Positions 46,768 through 56,888 of a stretch of 64,000 nt of DNA are shown here, in pieces. Numbering within the stretch: position 1 is the first letter of the stretch; each line of letters starts with the position of its first letter. Source of the stretch: Bimuria novae-zelandiae CBS 107.79 (Eukaryota; Ascomycota; Dothideomycetes; Pleosporales; Didymosphaeriaceae); contig ML976727.1 in the NCBI GenBank assembly GCA_010015655.1, positions 332,673 through 396,672 on the forward strand. Reading direction: 5' to 3'. Both the position numbers and the translations under genes were made by a program. The notes under the pieces were generated by a model. The model was given only the letters and a program-made list of their open reading frames with translations. It searched no databases and was not told the origin of the DNA.

Positions 46768-47215
46768 TGTTAAGTCCCTACGGGTAGCTAGTCCGTAAGT
46801 AGTTAGGGTTGGTTCTCGGGCAGGAGTACTTGTTAGGCAAGGAAGGGGTATTGACTGCTTAAGCTGGTTAATAGGGTTGTCGGTATCGAGAGGGCGTAGG
46901 AGTTATAATCAAATCGACGAGAGCCTGAGTTAAATCTAAACGATAGATTGATAAACAGGTTGAACACGAGTATGAAAGCTCATTCTCGCGTTCCTATATA
47001 CGTACCCTTTTCTGCCATCCTGCATCCTTTACCATCCGGCCCTTGGTGGGATGGTGTTGCCATCCGGGATGTCGCTGCCATCCTGTCCTTGGCAGGATGG
47101 TTCTTCTTGGCGGGATGGTAGGTCACGTGATCTCGGTAGTGCAGTCCCACCGATGGTTACCCCGCGGTTGCCCATCGTTGGTCCTCGACATTTGTAGGTC
47201 GCTCGGATCCTAACA
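46768..47215. mobile_element. Solo LTR 2 with TTCTA target duplication
   Basis: 448 bp from TGTTAAGTCC to GATCCTAACA, again with TGTTA/TAACA ends, flanked by the direct repeat TTCTA (46763-46767 and 47216-47220). Its sequence differs from solo LTR 1, so it belongs to a different family. Contains short GGGATGG/CATCC-type repeats around 47020-47120. Not RIPped. Confidence 0.88.
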
Positions 47216-48610
47216 TTCTAGTAAGATATAAGACTTATAGCTTTAAAATTTTAATTTTATAAAGCATAAAACCTTCTTTACCTTATTACCTAATAAATAA
47301 ACTAATAATAAGTTAGGGTTCGCATGGCTTAAACAGGTGTTTAATCGCGAAATAAAAGTAAAAGTAAGATAATTATATTATTTACTTATCCTTAATAGCT
47401 ATAGCTTACATATATTAATAGAGTTTATTAAGTTTTATAATAATAATTAGATTCTTCTAGCTATTTATCCTCCCTACGCTATCTACACCTTATAGCTACT
47501 TAACGTCTACCTTTTTAAGCCTCTATTAACTACTTACTTAAACGAGCTTTCTAACTTTATATATAATTACTAAGGTATCTCTATAATTATAAAAAGAGAC
47601 TTTTTTTATTTATTTTATAAGGCTTAGCATATAGCGTTTAAGGAAGAAACAATTTTAATAGCTTTTAAAGTTATAAAACTTTTACTATTAGACCTGGAGG
47701 CTATACTTAAGAAATTTAATATAAAAGAAATTAAGAGGCTTTTATTAAGTAATAGTAATACTTTTATACTTAGTGCTTTAGATTAGAGAAAAATTAAGTA
47801 ATTACTACGCTAGGTAGTAGAGGATATCTATAATTAACGCTTCTAATAGCTAAGCTAGATAATTTACGTAATAGTTATATAAAAATAGCTCCTCTAGCAT
47901 AAAAATAAGTAACTTAGAGGGACCCTTACTAATAAGAAGAAGCGCCGCTAACGTAGCAAGCTTCTATTACTTAAGGTACTATAAAAGTATAATAGTAGAG
48001 CTATATTTTAGTTACTATTTAAAGTTAAGGACGCCCGCGATCGCCAAGTATAAAAGGATACTAATAAGTAGCTACTATAATAATAGAAGTCTAAAGAAAT
48101 TAAGCATAGGGAGTAATAAAAGTAAGAAAAGGCTACTATACTTAAAAAAAAGGTAGCGTATAAAATAGGTAGCTAAAGAACTACGCCTTTAAGAATAGCG
48201 TAAAAAGGCTATATAGCGCGAAGAAACTAGGATTACGCGTAAAACTAAAAAGTAACTCTAATAAAATATATAATTTTTTAAAAAGGGTAGTAGACGTCTT
48301 TTAAAGGCCTTAGCACTACCTCCTTAAGTCACTAAGGAGACAGAGGACGTTAGTGTAGATATATTATCTGTAGTTAATATAGTGCCTACACCTAGCCCTG
48401 CCACGCGCACCCGCAAAGTACGCCTCCCACAGAGGTATCGCACGTAGTTTATTATTGCTAATTAATTCAATAGGTCTTTAAAAACACTCTACTAAAAAAT
48501 CTTGCGATAATACAATATATATGTGGCTCTACAGCTTCAAAAGTTGTGGGTGTGGGCATCCAGAAACCGTGCACCAGGTGGGGCCGTGCACCAGGTGGTG
48601 ACCCACAGTA

Positions 48611-50250
48611 TTCCTTGGCACCCGAGCTCCGACGCGAACACCAACATTCTTGACTCCCACTTTCCCACCCATACCAGCCACGCCGCACACGCCTATATAC
48701 ACCAAAAAATGCCTATTAATCGCCGGAAGCCGTACAAGTACAAGGTACAAAAACCCCAAGAAAAAAAAGACCCAGAAACGCGATCTTACGGCGGTGGAGA
48801 GAGCTTTTGCAGTCGGCGCGTCGATGCACAGCATGGGAACCAACAAAGAAATCGCCGCCTTGTTCGACCCACCCACGACGAAGGACGCAATTGCAAAGCT
48901 CGTACGGCGTATACGAGATAGAGCAGATCAAGAAGGTATTTCTATCACAAATCCAACTTTGTACGAGACGTTGCCAGGGCGCGGCAGGCCTGAGTTGCTC
49001 GATGATGCGCAGAAGAAGCGCATCATCGAGATCGTCACCCAGGACCGCGCACACCGCGAGAAGGAGCCTCTACAAGCAATAAAGGATGGAGATTTTGACG
49101 AGCTCCCTCCTATGAGTGTCTCTACGTTCGAAAACGTTATGTATGAAGCTGGGTACGCGCGTAGAAAGCCTGGATGGAAGCCGCCTTTGACTGAGCAAGA
49201 GATGCAGGATCGCTATAAATGGGCGCTCGCGCACAACCCCGATAGATATAAGGAAGGCGACAACTTAGGATTCAACTTCAGAAAGTGTGTATATACAGAT
49301 GAAACACCTGCTCGAATTGATGAGCAACGTGGCATGCAGAGGGCGTGGTTTCTCCCAGATGAGAAGTACCATCTTGACGTCAAACATAACCGCGTACAGA
49401 AGTACTGCAAGCTTCAATTTTATGGAGCATTTACGTATAATCATAAGGGACCTTGCTATATATACGGACACGAGAAAGAGGACGAAAAAGTGGCTGCAGA
49501 GGCAGCGCTTGCACGCGAGAATGCAGAGCGTCGAAAACAAGCAACTTCTGCACAGTATCACGCACGCGCAGCTCTCCAGGAAATCGATCCAAACGACAGA
49601 AATCTACGCAGCCGTAAACACCAATATACAAAGAAGGATAACTATACTCGTAGGGCCTAGCAACAAGGTAGCATTAATAGATATCGCTATCGTAAGAAGG
49701 CACTTAAGAAAGTAGTACTATAGCTTAAAGACCTTAAGAGATAAGGCATTAATACTATATTACTTAAAAATAAAGCTCCTACTTACACCTCTTATATTAT
49801 AAAAGATTATTTATCTATATATTAGATAGAGAGGCTACCTTAGCTAAGGCATTCTCTAGACGTTAATACTTTAGAGCACGCATAGCTATAGATTTAGTAG
49901 TATATTATAAAGGAGATACTATAATTTACATGCAAGAATAAGTACTAACGTTAATAAGAATAATAATAGAAGAATCTCCCTATAAAAGTAATTAATAAGT
50001 AAATTAATTACGTTTTTATTATTATTTATCGTATTATTACTTATAGCAAGAATAATAACTTTTATAATAGCTAAGGGCTTCTAAGACGCCTTAATACTAA
50101 GAAAAAGTCTATATACGTTATTTTTAAGTTTTAATATATGTTTATTTAAACGCGTATAGTCTAAAAACCTATTATTATTCTATTCTTATATAAAAATAGC
50201 AAGTAGGTAGATTAATATTAGTGGGCCGCGCGATGCGCGCTAAGGGTAGA
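48611..50250 (+). mobile_element. Tc1/mariner-type element inserted in the TIR of the pogo element
   Basis: Lies between the two halves of the right TIR of the surrounding element, next to a TA (48609-48610). Its ends are weak: left CCTTGGCACCCGAGC and right (inverse) CCTTAGCGCGCATCG share about two thirds of bases. The exact right boundary is uncertain by a few bases. The 5' half is intact while everything from about 49660 on is RIPped. Confidence 0.6.
48709..50060 (+). pseudogene. Tc1-type transposase, intact 5' half and RIPped 3' half
   Basis: Starts MPINRRKPYKYK (48709), then needs a +1 shift to enter NPKKKKTQKRDLTAVERAFA. The frame is then clean through AKLVRRIRDRADQEGISITN, PMSVSTFENVMYEAGYARRK, the first catalytic Asp in CVYTDETPARIDEQRG, and FYGAFTYNHKGPCYIYGHEK, to a TAG at 49660. 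Beyond it the frame continues with RIP-type changes. The segment that should hold LLEDGAPAH now reads LLKNKAPTYT, so the second catalytic Asp is Asn, and an NALEHAW-like motif follows. Inactive. Confidence 0.85.
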
Positions 50251-50402
50251 GACATAATAAAAACGAGCTCCTTCGTATATGATACAGAAGCAAATCGCTC
50301 AGACTCCATCTGGTTCGCTTTTGTATGATGCATTCTGGGATTTCGCGAGAGGTGCTTGCGATCCAGGCACGCTTTCGCGCAACGTAGTGGGTCGTAATGC
50401 TA

Positions 50403-52144
50403 CAAAGGGTAAGCTCAAGAAGCCTGTTACTCACGTGATCTGCCAAGACGGTAGTGAGACGCTAGGTAAATCGGCTTCCGACGCTCCGAGTGCTCCATCT
50501 GCCCTTAACACCACGACGTCAACACCACATATCTCTATCAAATGTCTAATTTCTACGCTAAAAAAGGCTCTCTAAGGCTCTCTAAGGCCTAAATTACTGC
50601 TATTGTTATTCTTAGGTATAAATACAACTTTACCTTCCCTAAAATATTAATTAAATTAGGTATTACTAATAAGGCCACTAGCTAGGCCTATAGATATATT
50701 AAAATAATAATAAAAGGCGACTCGCTTAAAGATCTACTTACTATAATACTAGAAAAACGCGTTTATTTACCTAGCTATCTACTAAAGGTACGTAATAGCT
50801 CTAACCTAAGCGTAAAGCTATAGGATAATATTATTTAATTTAGTACTTACTATATGCATAAAGTAGTATAGCATATCTACATAGAAGCTAGTATTAAGCT
50901 AAGCGAAAATACTATTCTTAAAATTACTAGGGAGCATCGCGATGACTATTATAATTACGCTATAACTTATAGAGTATAGCTAAAGAAACTAATACTTAAT
51001 AGCAATAATAAGGATAACTAACTTAAATATTCTATATAGCTTAAGGCTAAATACAACCTCTACTTTCTATATATTATCTTTATGTGTTACGATAAGACGT
51101 TAAAGGCTATTAGTAGGCGTAATTTACGAAGTAGTAAGCAGAAGATCTCGTAACCTAAAAAATTTAATAGTAATAAGTTTACGCTACTAAGTGCGCCTTT
51201 AAGTTTTAGCCTTATAATCTACGCTATAACGTTAATAGATACTACTTACTCTTACCTACGTCCCTGTATTATATAGGCAAAGGACAATAACAAGAGCTAT
51301 AAGGATCTAATATAACGCGTTACTTAAGTAAATAATAAAGTAAAAAAGGCTATTTAGGCTAAGCGATCTCGCGCGAAAGTCTCTAGCACTATAAAAGAGT
51401 AATAACTTTAAAAAATTAATTATAATATTATTTAAAGTAATAAAATTGCCTTAGCAGCAAATAAAATAGCAGGTAAAAAAGGTAGAGCTCTTTATAAAGG
51501 TACTAAGAAACTATAAACAATCGAGAAGTTCTTTTCTTATAAGGAGTTTATATATAAAGAAGGGAAAGGTATAAACAGTCTTTAGTACGCTAAGACTATT
51601 TTAAAGAAATAAGTATTTCTATACTACTACGCCGTACGCGATTATAATTAAGGTGCTACTATTTATTTAGTATAGGATAACGTACGCCTTTATACACTTA
51701 GCCTACGTTACTACTAGCTAGATATTAAGTAGTTAGGAATTAAGTTTGCTCCTTAACCTCTAAATTTACCTAATTTACACCTAATTAAGCGCTGTTTTGG
51801 GCAACTTAAAGGTTATCTAGAGAGTTACAACTGCCACTCTAGTTCTAAAGAGGCTAAGAAGGCAGCCGAAAAGTACGTACAAGATATATGGCAGCACGAT
51901 GAGGAGATGAGGCAGTACATGGCCGAGAAGCTTCATCCTACGTACTTTTACCATATTGCACACCAATGTGAGCAAGCAGGTGGCCAGAACAACTTCACAG
52001 CATAGCCAGATTATCTCAAAAGGCCTTATTTGGGCGTATTTTTGATGAAATTTGATGCGATCAAGATGCCGAAGTTTTGGTGTTGCAACCCCTGCAAGAA
52101 TCCCTGCATCACGTGAGTAACAGGCTTCTTGAGCTTACCCTTTG
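50403..52144 (+). mobile_element. Tc1/mariner-type element with 37-bp perfect TIRs, RIPped
   Basis: Perfect 37-bp inverted repeats (50403-50439 and 52108-52144; outer part CAAAGGGTAAGCTCAAGAAG) flanked by TA on both sides (50401-50402, 52145-52146). Length 1742 bp. Interior from about 50560 to 51800 is strongly RIPped; the ends and the last ~200 coding bases are preserved. The element at 63349-64000 is a non-RIPped relative that begins with the same CAAAGGGTAA after TA. Confidence 0.93.
50541..52005 (+). pseudogene. Tc1-type transposase remnant
   Basis: Begins at an ATG (50541) and follows, with many stops and TpA changes, the same sequence as the intact frame at 63498: traces of the AIVVLRTKYNLTFP region and REHRDEHH are visible. 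The C-terminal end is intact: NLHLIKRCFGQLKGYLESYN, KKAAEKYVQDIWQHDEEMRQ and HPTYFYHIAHQCEQAGGQNN, ending FTA-stop at 52005. Not functional. Confidence 0.85.
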
Positions 52145-52146
52145 TA

Positions 52147-52578
52147 ACAAGAAACAGCATGGATGTTCTTCTGGTACTCAAATGATCTGAAAACATCAAA
52201 CATCTTCGTCATCATCAACACCCTCACACAACTCGCATATATTACGACCTTCCTCCAACCCCGCCGCGCCAAATCCACAACCTCCTTCCTCACACACGTC
52301 GTCGCGAAGACATTCGCAGGAATTGGTGTTCTAGACTTGTTGCACAACACCGCAGCGGCGTACTAACCCCACGTACCGCCGAGCACACTGGTGCAGGCCG
52401 CGACGGGCGTAGGTTTTGCTGCCGCGGCTAGTGTGAGCGACTGGATCTTCGGCGGGTGTTTGGTTTATGACCTTGTAGCACTAAGTGTTGGGCAAGGCGG
52501 AAGCTGGGGTATGCTTCTGGGTGGGTATGCTGCAGCTGCGGCGGGCATTGTGGGGTTCCGGAACTGGGGAAAGCGGTG
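52147..52578 (+). pseudogene. 3' half of the split membrane-protein gene
   Basis: Directly after the transposon's TA comes ACAAGAAACAG, an acceptor with the branch sequence GCTAAC re-formed across the insertion site. The frame then reads AWMFFWYSNDLKTSNIFVII, NTLTQLAYITTFLQPRRAKS, HVVAKTFAGIGVLDLLHNTA, a TAA (52363-52365), and beyond it PPSTLVQAATGVGF, SDWIFGGCLVYDLVALSVGQ and GIVGFRNWGKR-stop (52578). The stop looks like a former CAA (CpA to TpA). Together with 44039-44376 this makes one four-helix-type fungal membrane protein. Exact splicing of the middle is not resolved. Confidence 0.65.
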
Positions 52579-52920
52579 AGTGGAGAAGTGCGTAGCGTCG
52601 GGTCGGGAGTTTCGGTGTAAATGTCCAGGCAATACGAGAGCCGGTTGTATCAACTCAACCCCTTCGACAAACTTCTGTTCACCAAGGGATGTTTGAGATA
52701 CGTTTAGAAGTGTTCAGTGAATACTAGTAAGTGTCGATGCAGGTCTCGGATGAGACGTTATTGATGTACTTTTAGGGGATGAGTGCTATGTATAACTTCA
52801 TACACATATCATCAACACACAAACGCCGCTAGGCAGGTACCCATTTCCTTATCGGTCCATTTTCGTTTCGCGTCGGATCATTTTGCCAAGCTCAAACCTT
52901 CAGCTCCTCGGTATCAAGCC

Positions 52921-53425
52921 ATGGAGCGTCGTCCGGTCGATCTCGAGGTGCGCTACAATGAGTCGTGACTAGCGACATCACAACCATGGCTTCACAGTGG
53001 AGACTACGTTAATGCCACCGTGCACACAGGCGCAATCCCCCAGAATATCGAATACGAAGACGGAGTGCAACGAACGTGAGCAATTCTCTTGCTTGGTCAA
53101 CATCCAACATGCGCAAAACAGAGTTAAACTTTCCAGCTCCGAAGTCTTGGTCACCAGCCACTAATCGAACCTTGTTTGACTATCGGGAGCTAGTATGCGT
53201 GGAGCCGAGACTATCAACTGGACCACTGCAGCTGGACCAACTACCAAATGCCAACGCATTCGCGGAGTAGGAACTGCTCGCCTTGTTTGTTCGGCTGTAG
53301 AAACATATGCAATGGCAGATGCGCACTCTATCAAGGATAATGCAGTGCAGCAGTGGCTTGCGCCGGATGTCAATAGGTTTTCGGAACAGCGGCGGCATTG
53401 GTATTTAGCTGGCCAAGAGGTATAG
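52921..53425 (+). other. Possible small or decayed gene, unresolved
   Basis: Protein-like pieces on +: MERRPVDLEVRYNES (52921), then GDYVNATVHTGAIPQNIEYE (about 52998), then a frame from 53195 (ETINWTTAAGPTTKCQRIRG to AGQEV, stop 53425). They do not join through normal-size introns. No family recognised. Could be a decayed small secreted-protein gene next to the transposon island, or chance. Confidence 0.2.
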
Positions 53426-53667
53426 AGTTGGGGGAGGGAGAGGAGATAGCGGCAAGAGACTAAGGTTATTGTATATATCCTGCAGGCTCGCACAACGGAA
53501 AACGATCCAAGTCCCTAGCATCGCGTCAGAGGTTTCGGTATATTGTATTACCCCCACGAAAGGCAATACGCAGGCCGGTAATACCAAAACCCTGGACTCG
53601 GAACTGTACCTTCCCAGCGTCAGCGATCCTCCGCCAGAACAAGATATTATCCTTCACCGCGATCAAC

Positions 53668-55293
53668 ATGAACGGGAAAGCCTTAGCTCCCTCCTCAGCA
53701 CCTTGGGAGTCTCTCGGTGCAGTACTTGGATTTCCAGATGAGGACCAAGAGTTTTGGTGGAAGACCACTGCACCGGTGCTCGGCAAGTTCCTGGTCAAAG
53801 CGAACTACACCATGGACCAGCAATACGCATATCTGAGCTGGTATCATCGATATATTCTGTCTTCCTATGGGTACGTAGCCTCTAGAAATAGACCTCTATA
53901 TCTCTTACAGTTGGTTATTGCATTGCCTATACTGTGGCAGCACCCAGGACTAGAGCCATATAAAGTGTACTTATTCGCTGACTGGGCACCTCTACATCTA
54001 GACCCCGACCCGAACCAGGAAAGGAGCGAACATGGCGAGCGCAATGCACACCGAACGCCGCGCCATTCCAGCCAAGCTGGAACCTACAAAACAACAAGAG
54101 CACCGTGCGCTTCACAATCGAGCCCATCGGGCACTCCGCCGGCACTCGCCTGGACCCCTTTAACCAACTAGCGGCCTTCGACCTCATGAAGACCCTGAAA
54201 GCAGCCTCCCCCGACGTAGAGGACTCTTGGTTCTACCACTGCGCCAAAGAGCTCTACGTCCCCAAAGACCTGATCAACATCATGCTCGCCGTCAAAGGGC
54301 CTCCCAAAGGTCCCAAGCCGCCCACGTGCTTCCTCGCCTTCGACCTCGATTCCAGCAAGATCGAGACCAAGGCGTACTTCTTTCCGCACATCCGCGCGTG
54401 GAACATGGGCATCACACAGGGTGAGCTGGTCATCAACGCGGTCCGCGGTCTCGCCGACGTCGACCTGAGCGCTGGACTTGACCACTTCGAGGAGTATTTG
54501 AATAGCGGCGGTCCGGTGTCCCACAAAAACGTCGAGATGCTTGCGATCGACTGCGTCGACCCAGCCAAAGCGCGCGCAAAGATCTACGTCAACTCGTTCA
54601 ATAACTCTTTCAACAAGATCAAAGACCTCTACACGATGGGCGGACGCCTTCAGGACGCTGCCGTGCAAGAGAGTCTTGCGCCGCTCGCGGAGCTGTGGAA
54701 GCTGATGTACGAGATGCCGAAGGAGGGAAACTGGGAGGACGTCGAAATACCCAGTATCATGCATCATCGCAGCTGCTTTGTGATTGGGTATGAATTCAAG
54801 ACGGGCGAGGCGTGGCCGACGACGAAGATTTACTTCCCGATGTGGCATTATGCGAAGAACGACGTGCAGATCTCGGAGGCGCTGGCGGCGTTTTATGCGA
54901 AGCAGGGGTGGAATGATCTCGCTGCTTCGTATAAGCAGGATGTGGAGGAGATATTGTAAGCCATTTTTTGCCCAACTCCTTCACTTACCAAGTGGGGTGG
55001 TACGTGTGATGTTTCTGATAGCTGACGAAATACACAGTCTAGAGCCTGAGATGCCAAATTCGGCCGGCACACACCAGTATCTTTCGTTCGCCGCCAAGGC
55101 AAAGTCGGAACTGTATGTCACGATGTACTACTCCCCGACGATTCCGCACTTGACGCAGCGACACGAGCCGTCGCCCGTAGGCGAGGGGAAGCCTATGATG
55201 ATGGGGCCGCCGGGAAGTCGACCACCGTTGCCCCTGCGTGCGCTTCAGGCTGTTTGGCCTGTTCTTAAGTGGGTTGTTCCAGGTCAGATATGA
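53668..55293 (+). CDS. DMATS-type aromatic prenyltransferase
   Basis: Transfers a prenyl group, usually dimethylallyl, to an indole or other aromatic acceptor in fungal secondary metabolism (ABBA fold). Exons 53668-53870, 54002-54955 and 55038-55293 give 470 residues, the family's usual length. Landmarks: PWESLGAVLGFPDEDQEFWW; ANYTMDQQYAYLSWYHRYIL; LSSYGPRPEPGKERTWRAQC across intron 1; APFQPSWNLQNNKSTVRFTI (the E of VRFTIEP sits where the family's catalytic Glu region lies); FFPHIRAWNMGITQGELVIN; RAKIYVNSFNNSFNKIKDLY; SCFVIGYEFKTGEAWPTTKIYFP; and TYHQYLSF-like SAGTHQYLSFAAKAKSELYV. All splice phases fit. No NRPS or PKS gene is in the window. The aromatic amino-acid decarboxylase is the nearest gene of a metabolic type. 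Confidence 0.93.
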
Positions 55294-55929
55294 GGATGGG
55301 GGAAAGGCGACGCGTATGTGTTTTTGAGGTTGGGGTTGGGGCACTCATGGGCACCAGTCGTGATTGTAGTAGTAATAATCGAAGTGTATTCAGGGAAGGC
55401 AATGCAAAACTAATGGTAAATGAGATCTCGAAGACACATGCGCACCATAGAAGTTGCGCTCGTCCCTGGCTCCTTCAGTCCTACACTAGTGTATTTGGTC
55501 CAGATCGAAAATGGAATAACCGCATCAGTGGCTATGACACACCTTTTAGCCCTCACCTCCATGTAAAACACAATGTTTTCATCCCTTGTTTTGTTGAAAT
55601 GTAGATACGGAGTGGAGTATAGAGTGCTGGATTGATAAGGTGCAGAGGCGCCGCTATTTAGGGCTAGCGTGGCGGTTCCTTTCAGACACACTTCAGAAGT
55701 TCAGTTCCTACTTCAACATTATCTAGCGCGGTACAAACGCACATCCGTTCTCCAACAATGGGGTTTTGGCCGTCGCTCATCGTTTACACTATCTGTGTCC
55801 TAATAGATACCCTAATATATTATCTCTGACACGATCCTCCACCTTCCCATCCTTCGCGCAAGGTCCGCAAAGATTACGGTCTGCAGTTCCCAGTAGAAGT
55901 GGCCATGGACCCGCGAAGCCTGGTGCACC

Positions 55930-56888
55930 TCTCGAGATATACACCCGTTTTTTTTCTTTCCATAAAGTGAAATGCGTGACGCATAAAGATGGCGAGAGCG
56001 TCATTGCACTCATGGATCGCAGTTCTAGATATACCTACGAGGATTTTCGGGAATAGGAAGGTTGGGCTACCATAAAGCTGCGCAAGACTTACAAGCACCT
56101 GCATGGGGATGTGCACCCCGGCATTGTTCGATAAATAGTACCTTCCTACGCCCCAAGAAGGGTGGTTTATAGGTGCCGACATCAAGCGCAGGTACACTGG
56201 CCAGCTCGAAGATGGGAGCGTCGTAATTGAGAAGTTATGGCCGGGTCCCACAGCCGATCTGAAGTTGCCTGAACACATCGATCAATTGACCCGATCGTTG
56301 TACTACCGGTGGTCGCTACAAGCCTTATCAGCTTTGTCTTTCCTCCACTCTCATGGCATACTCGTGAAGTCTTTCTGCTGGACCAACATCTGGTTACGGT
56401 CTGACTTCTCTCTCGCACACACCGGCTTCGTCGCCGCCCCCGTGGAAGGAAGGCACCATGAAGACGCGGATTATGGCGAGAGCGGAGGGTGGGCAGGAGA
56501 GTGGTATCATCTTAACGATTACAATGAGGATGTAATGATAGGAAATAGTATCTACAAGAGAGGGACTGTCAAGGAAGATCTGTTCTTTTGGGCCAGATGG
56601 AGTTGGCATCTGCTGAATGCAGGCTCTGATCTTGAATGGGAAGCCCCATTCAAGATGTTGGGGGAAAAACACCGGCCCGATACATGGGTTGCAGACGATG
56701 AGAAACTTCGAAGCAAACTTTTTGATAGCATGGGAGAGGCTTCGCTAGGCCCGGTTGTATCCAAGGCCTGGAATGGTGATTACGACAATGCAAGAGAAGT
56801 ATTAGAGGAGACGAAGAGATGTACTGCACAAGCTGGCCTGAGGGTAATTGACGAGGATGAAATTGACATAGGAAATGCATGGGATTAA
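55930..56888 (+). pseudogene. Kinase-like protein, decayed
   Basis: The frame THKDGESVIALMDRSSRYTY ends in TAG (56054-56056) but continues EGWATIKLRKTYKHLHGDVHPGIVR. It is broken at 56132 by 7 bases (TAAATAG) and resumes in another frame as YLPTPQEGWFIGADIKRRYT, RSLYYRWSLQALSALSFLHS and HGILVKSFCWTNIWLRSDFS to a normal stop at 56888. The layout is that of a protein-kinase fold. The catalytic loop His-Arg-Asp is replaced (VKSFCWTNIWL) and no DFG is seen, so even the undamaged form would be a pseudokinase. No 5' start was found. Confidence 0.6.

Larger units (their letters stand above)
44440..48470 (+). pseudogene. pogo/Fot1 transposase remnant, interrupted three times
   Basis: Segments in order: 44450-44621 (IEAALESLKSLKLGEKPNYT then stop; psq helix-turn-helix); 45785-45950 (LRLLNST-like region, GLPPIREIIQNFAAEIAGKE); 46405-46767 (helix-turn-helix end and a RIP-altered NxDxKGFL catalytic start); 47216-48470 (region aligning with the HATHTLQPLD and C-terminal part of such transposases). 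Stops mostly sit where CAA/CAG/TGG codons would be. The same reading frame logic across each insertion confirms that the intervening blocks are later insertions. Non-functional. Confidence 0.8.
44379..50275 (+). mobile_element. Second Fot1/pogo-type element carrying four nested insertions
   Basis: Left end 44379-44430 begins CGAAGGAGCTCGTTTTTATT after a TA; the right end is the exact inverse at 50256-50275 followed by TA. The inner half of the right inverted repeat (inverse of TACTGTGTGTCACCACCT, with small changes) lies at about 48582-48610, so the right TIR is itself split by a Tc1-type element. Removing the four insertions leaves about 2.2 kb, the normal size of such an element. Its plus-strand transposase is traceable on both sides of each insertion. 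Interior is heavily RIPped. Confidence 0.85.

Noticed and set aside
45953..47215. A single 1.26-kb LTR element from TGTTACG to CCTAACA
   Set aside because: Two separate LTRs, each with its own perfect 5-bp duplication (ACTAG, TTCTA), and transposase sequence between them explain the region better.
39650..52000. CRISPR-like or phage-like arrays among the short repeats of the AT-rich island
   Set aside because: Repeats are not regularly spaced; the pattern is that of RIPped transposons in a eukaryotic genome.
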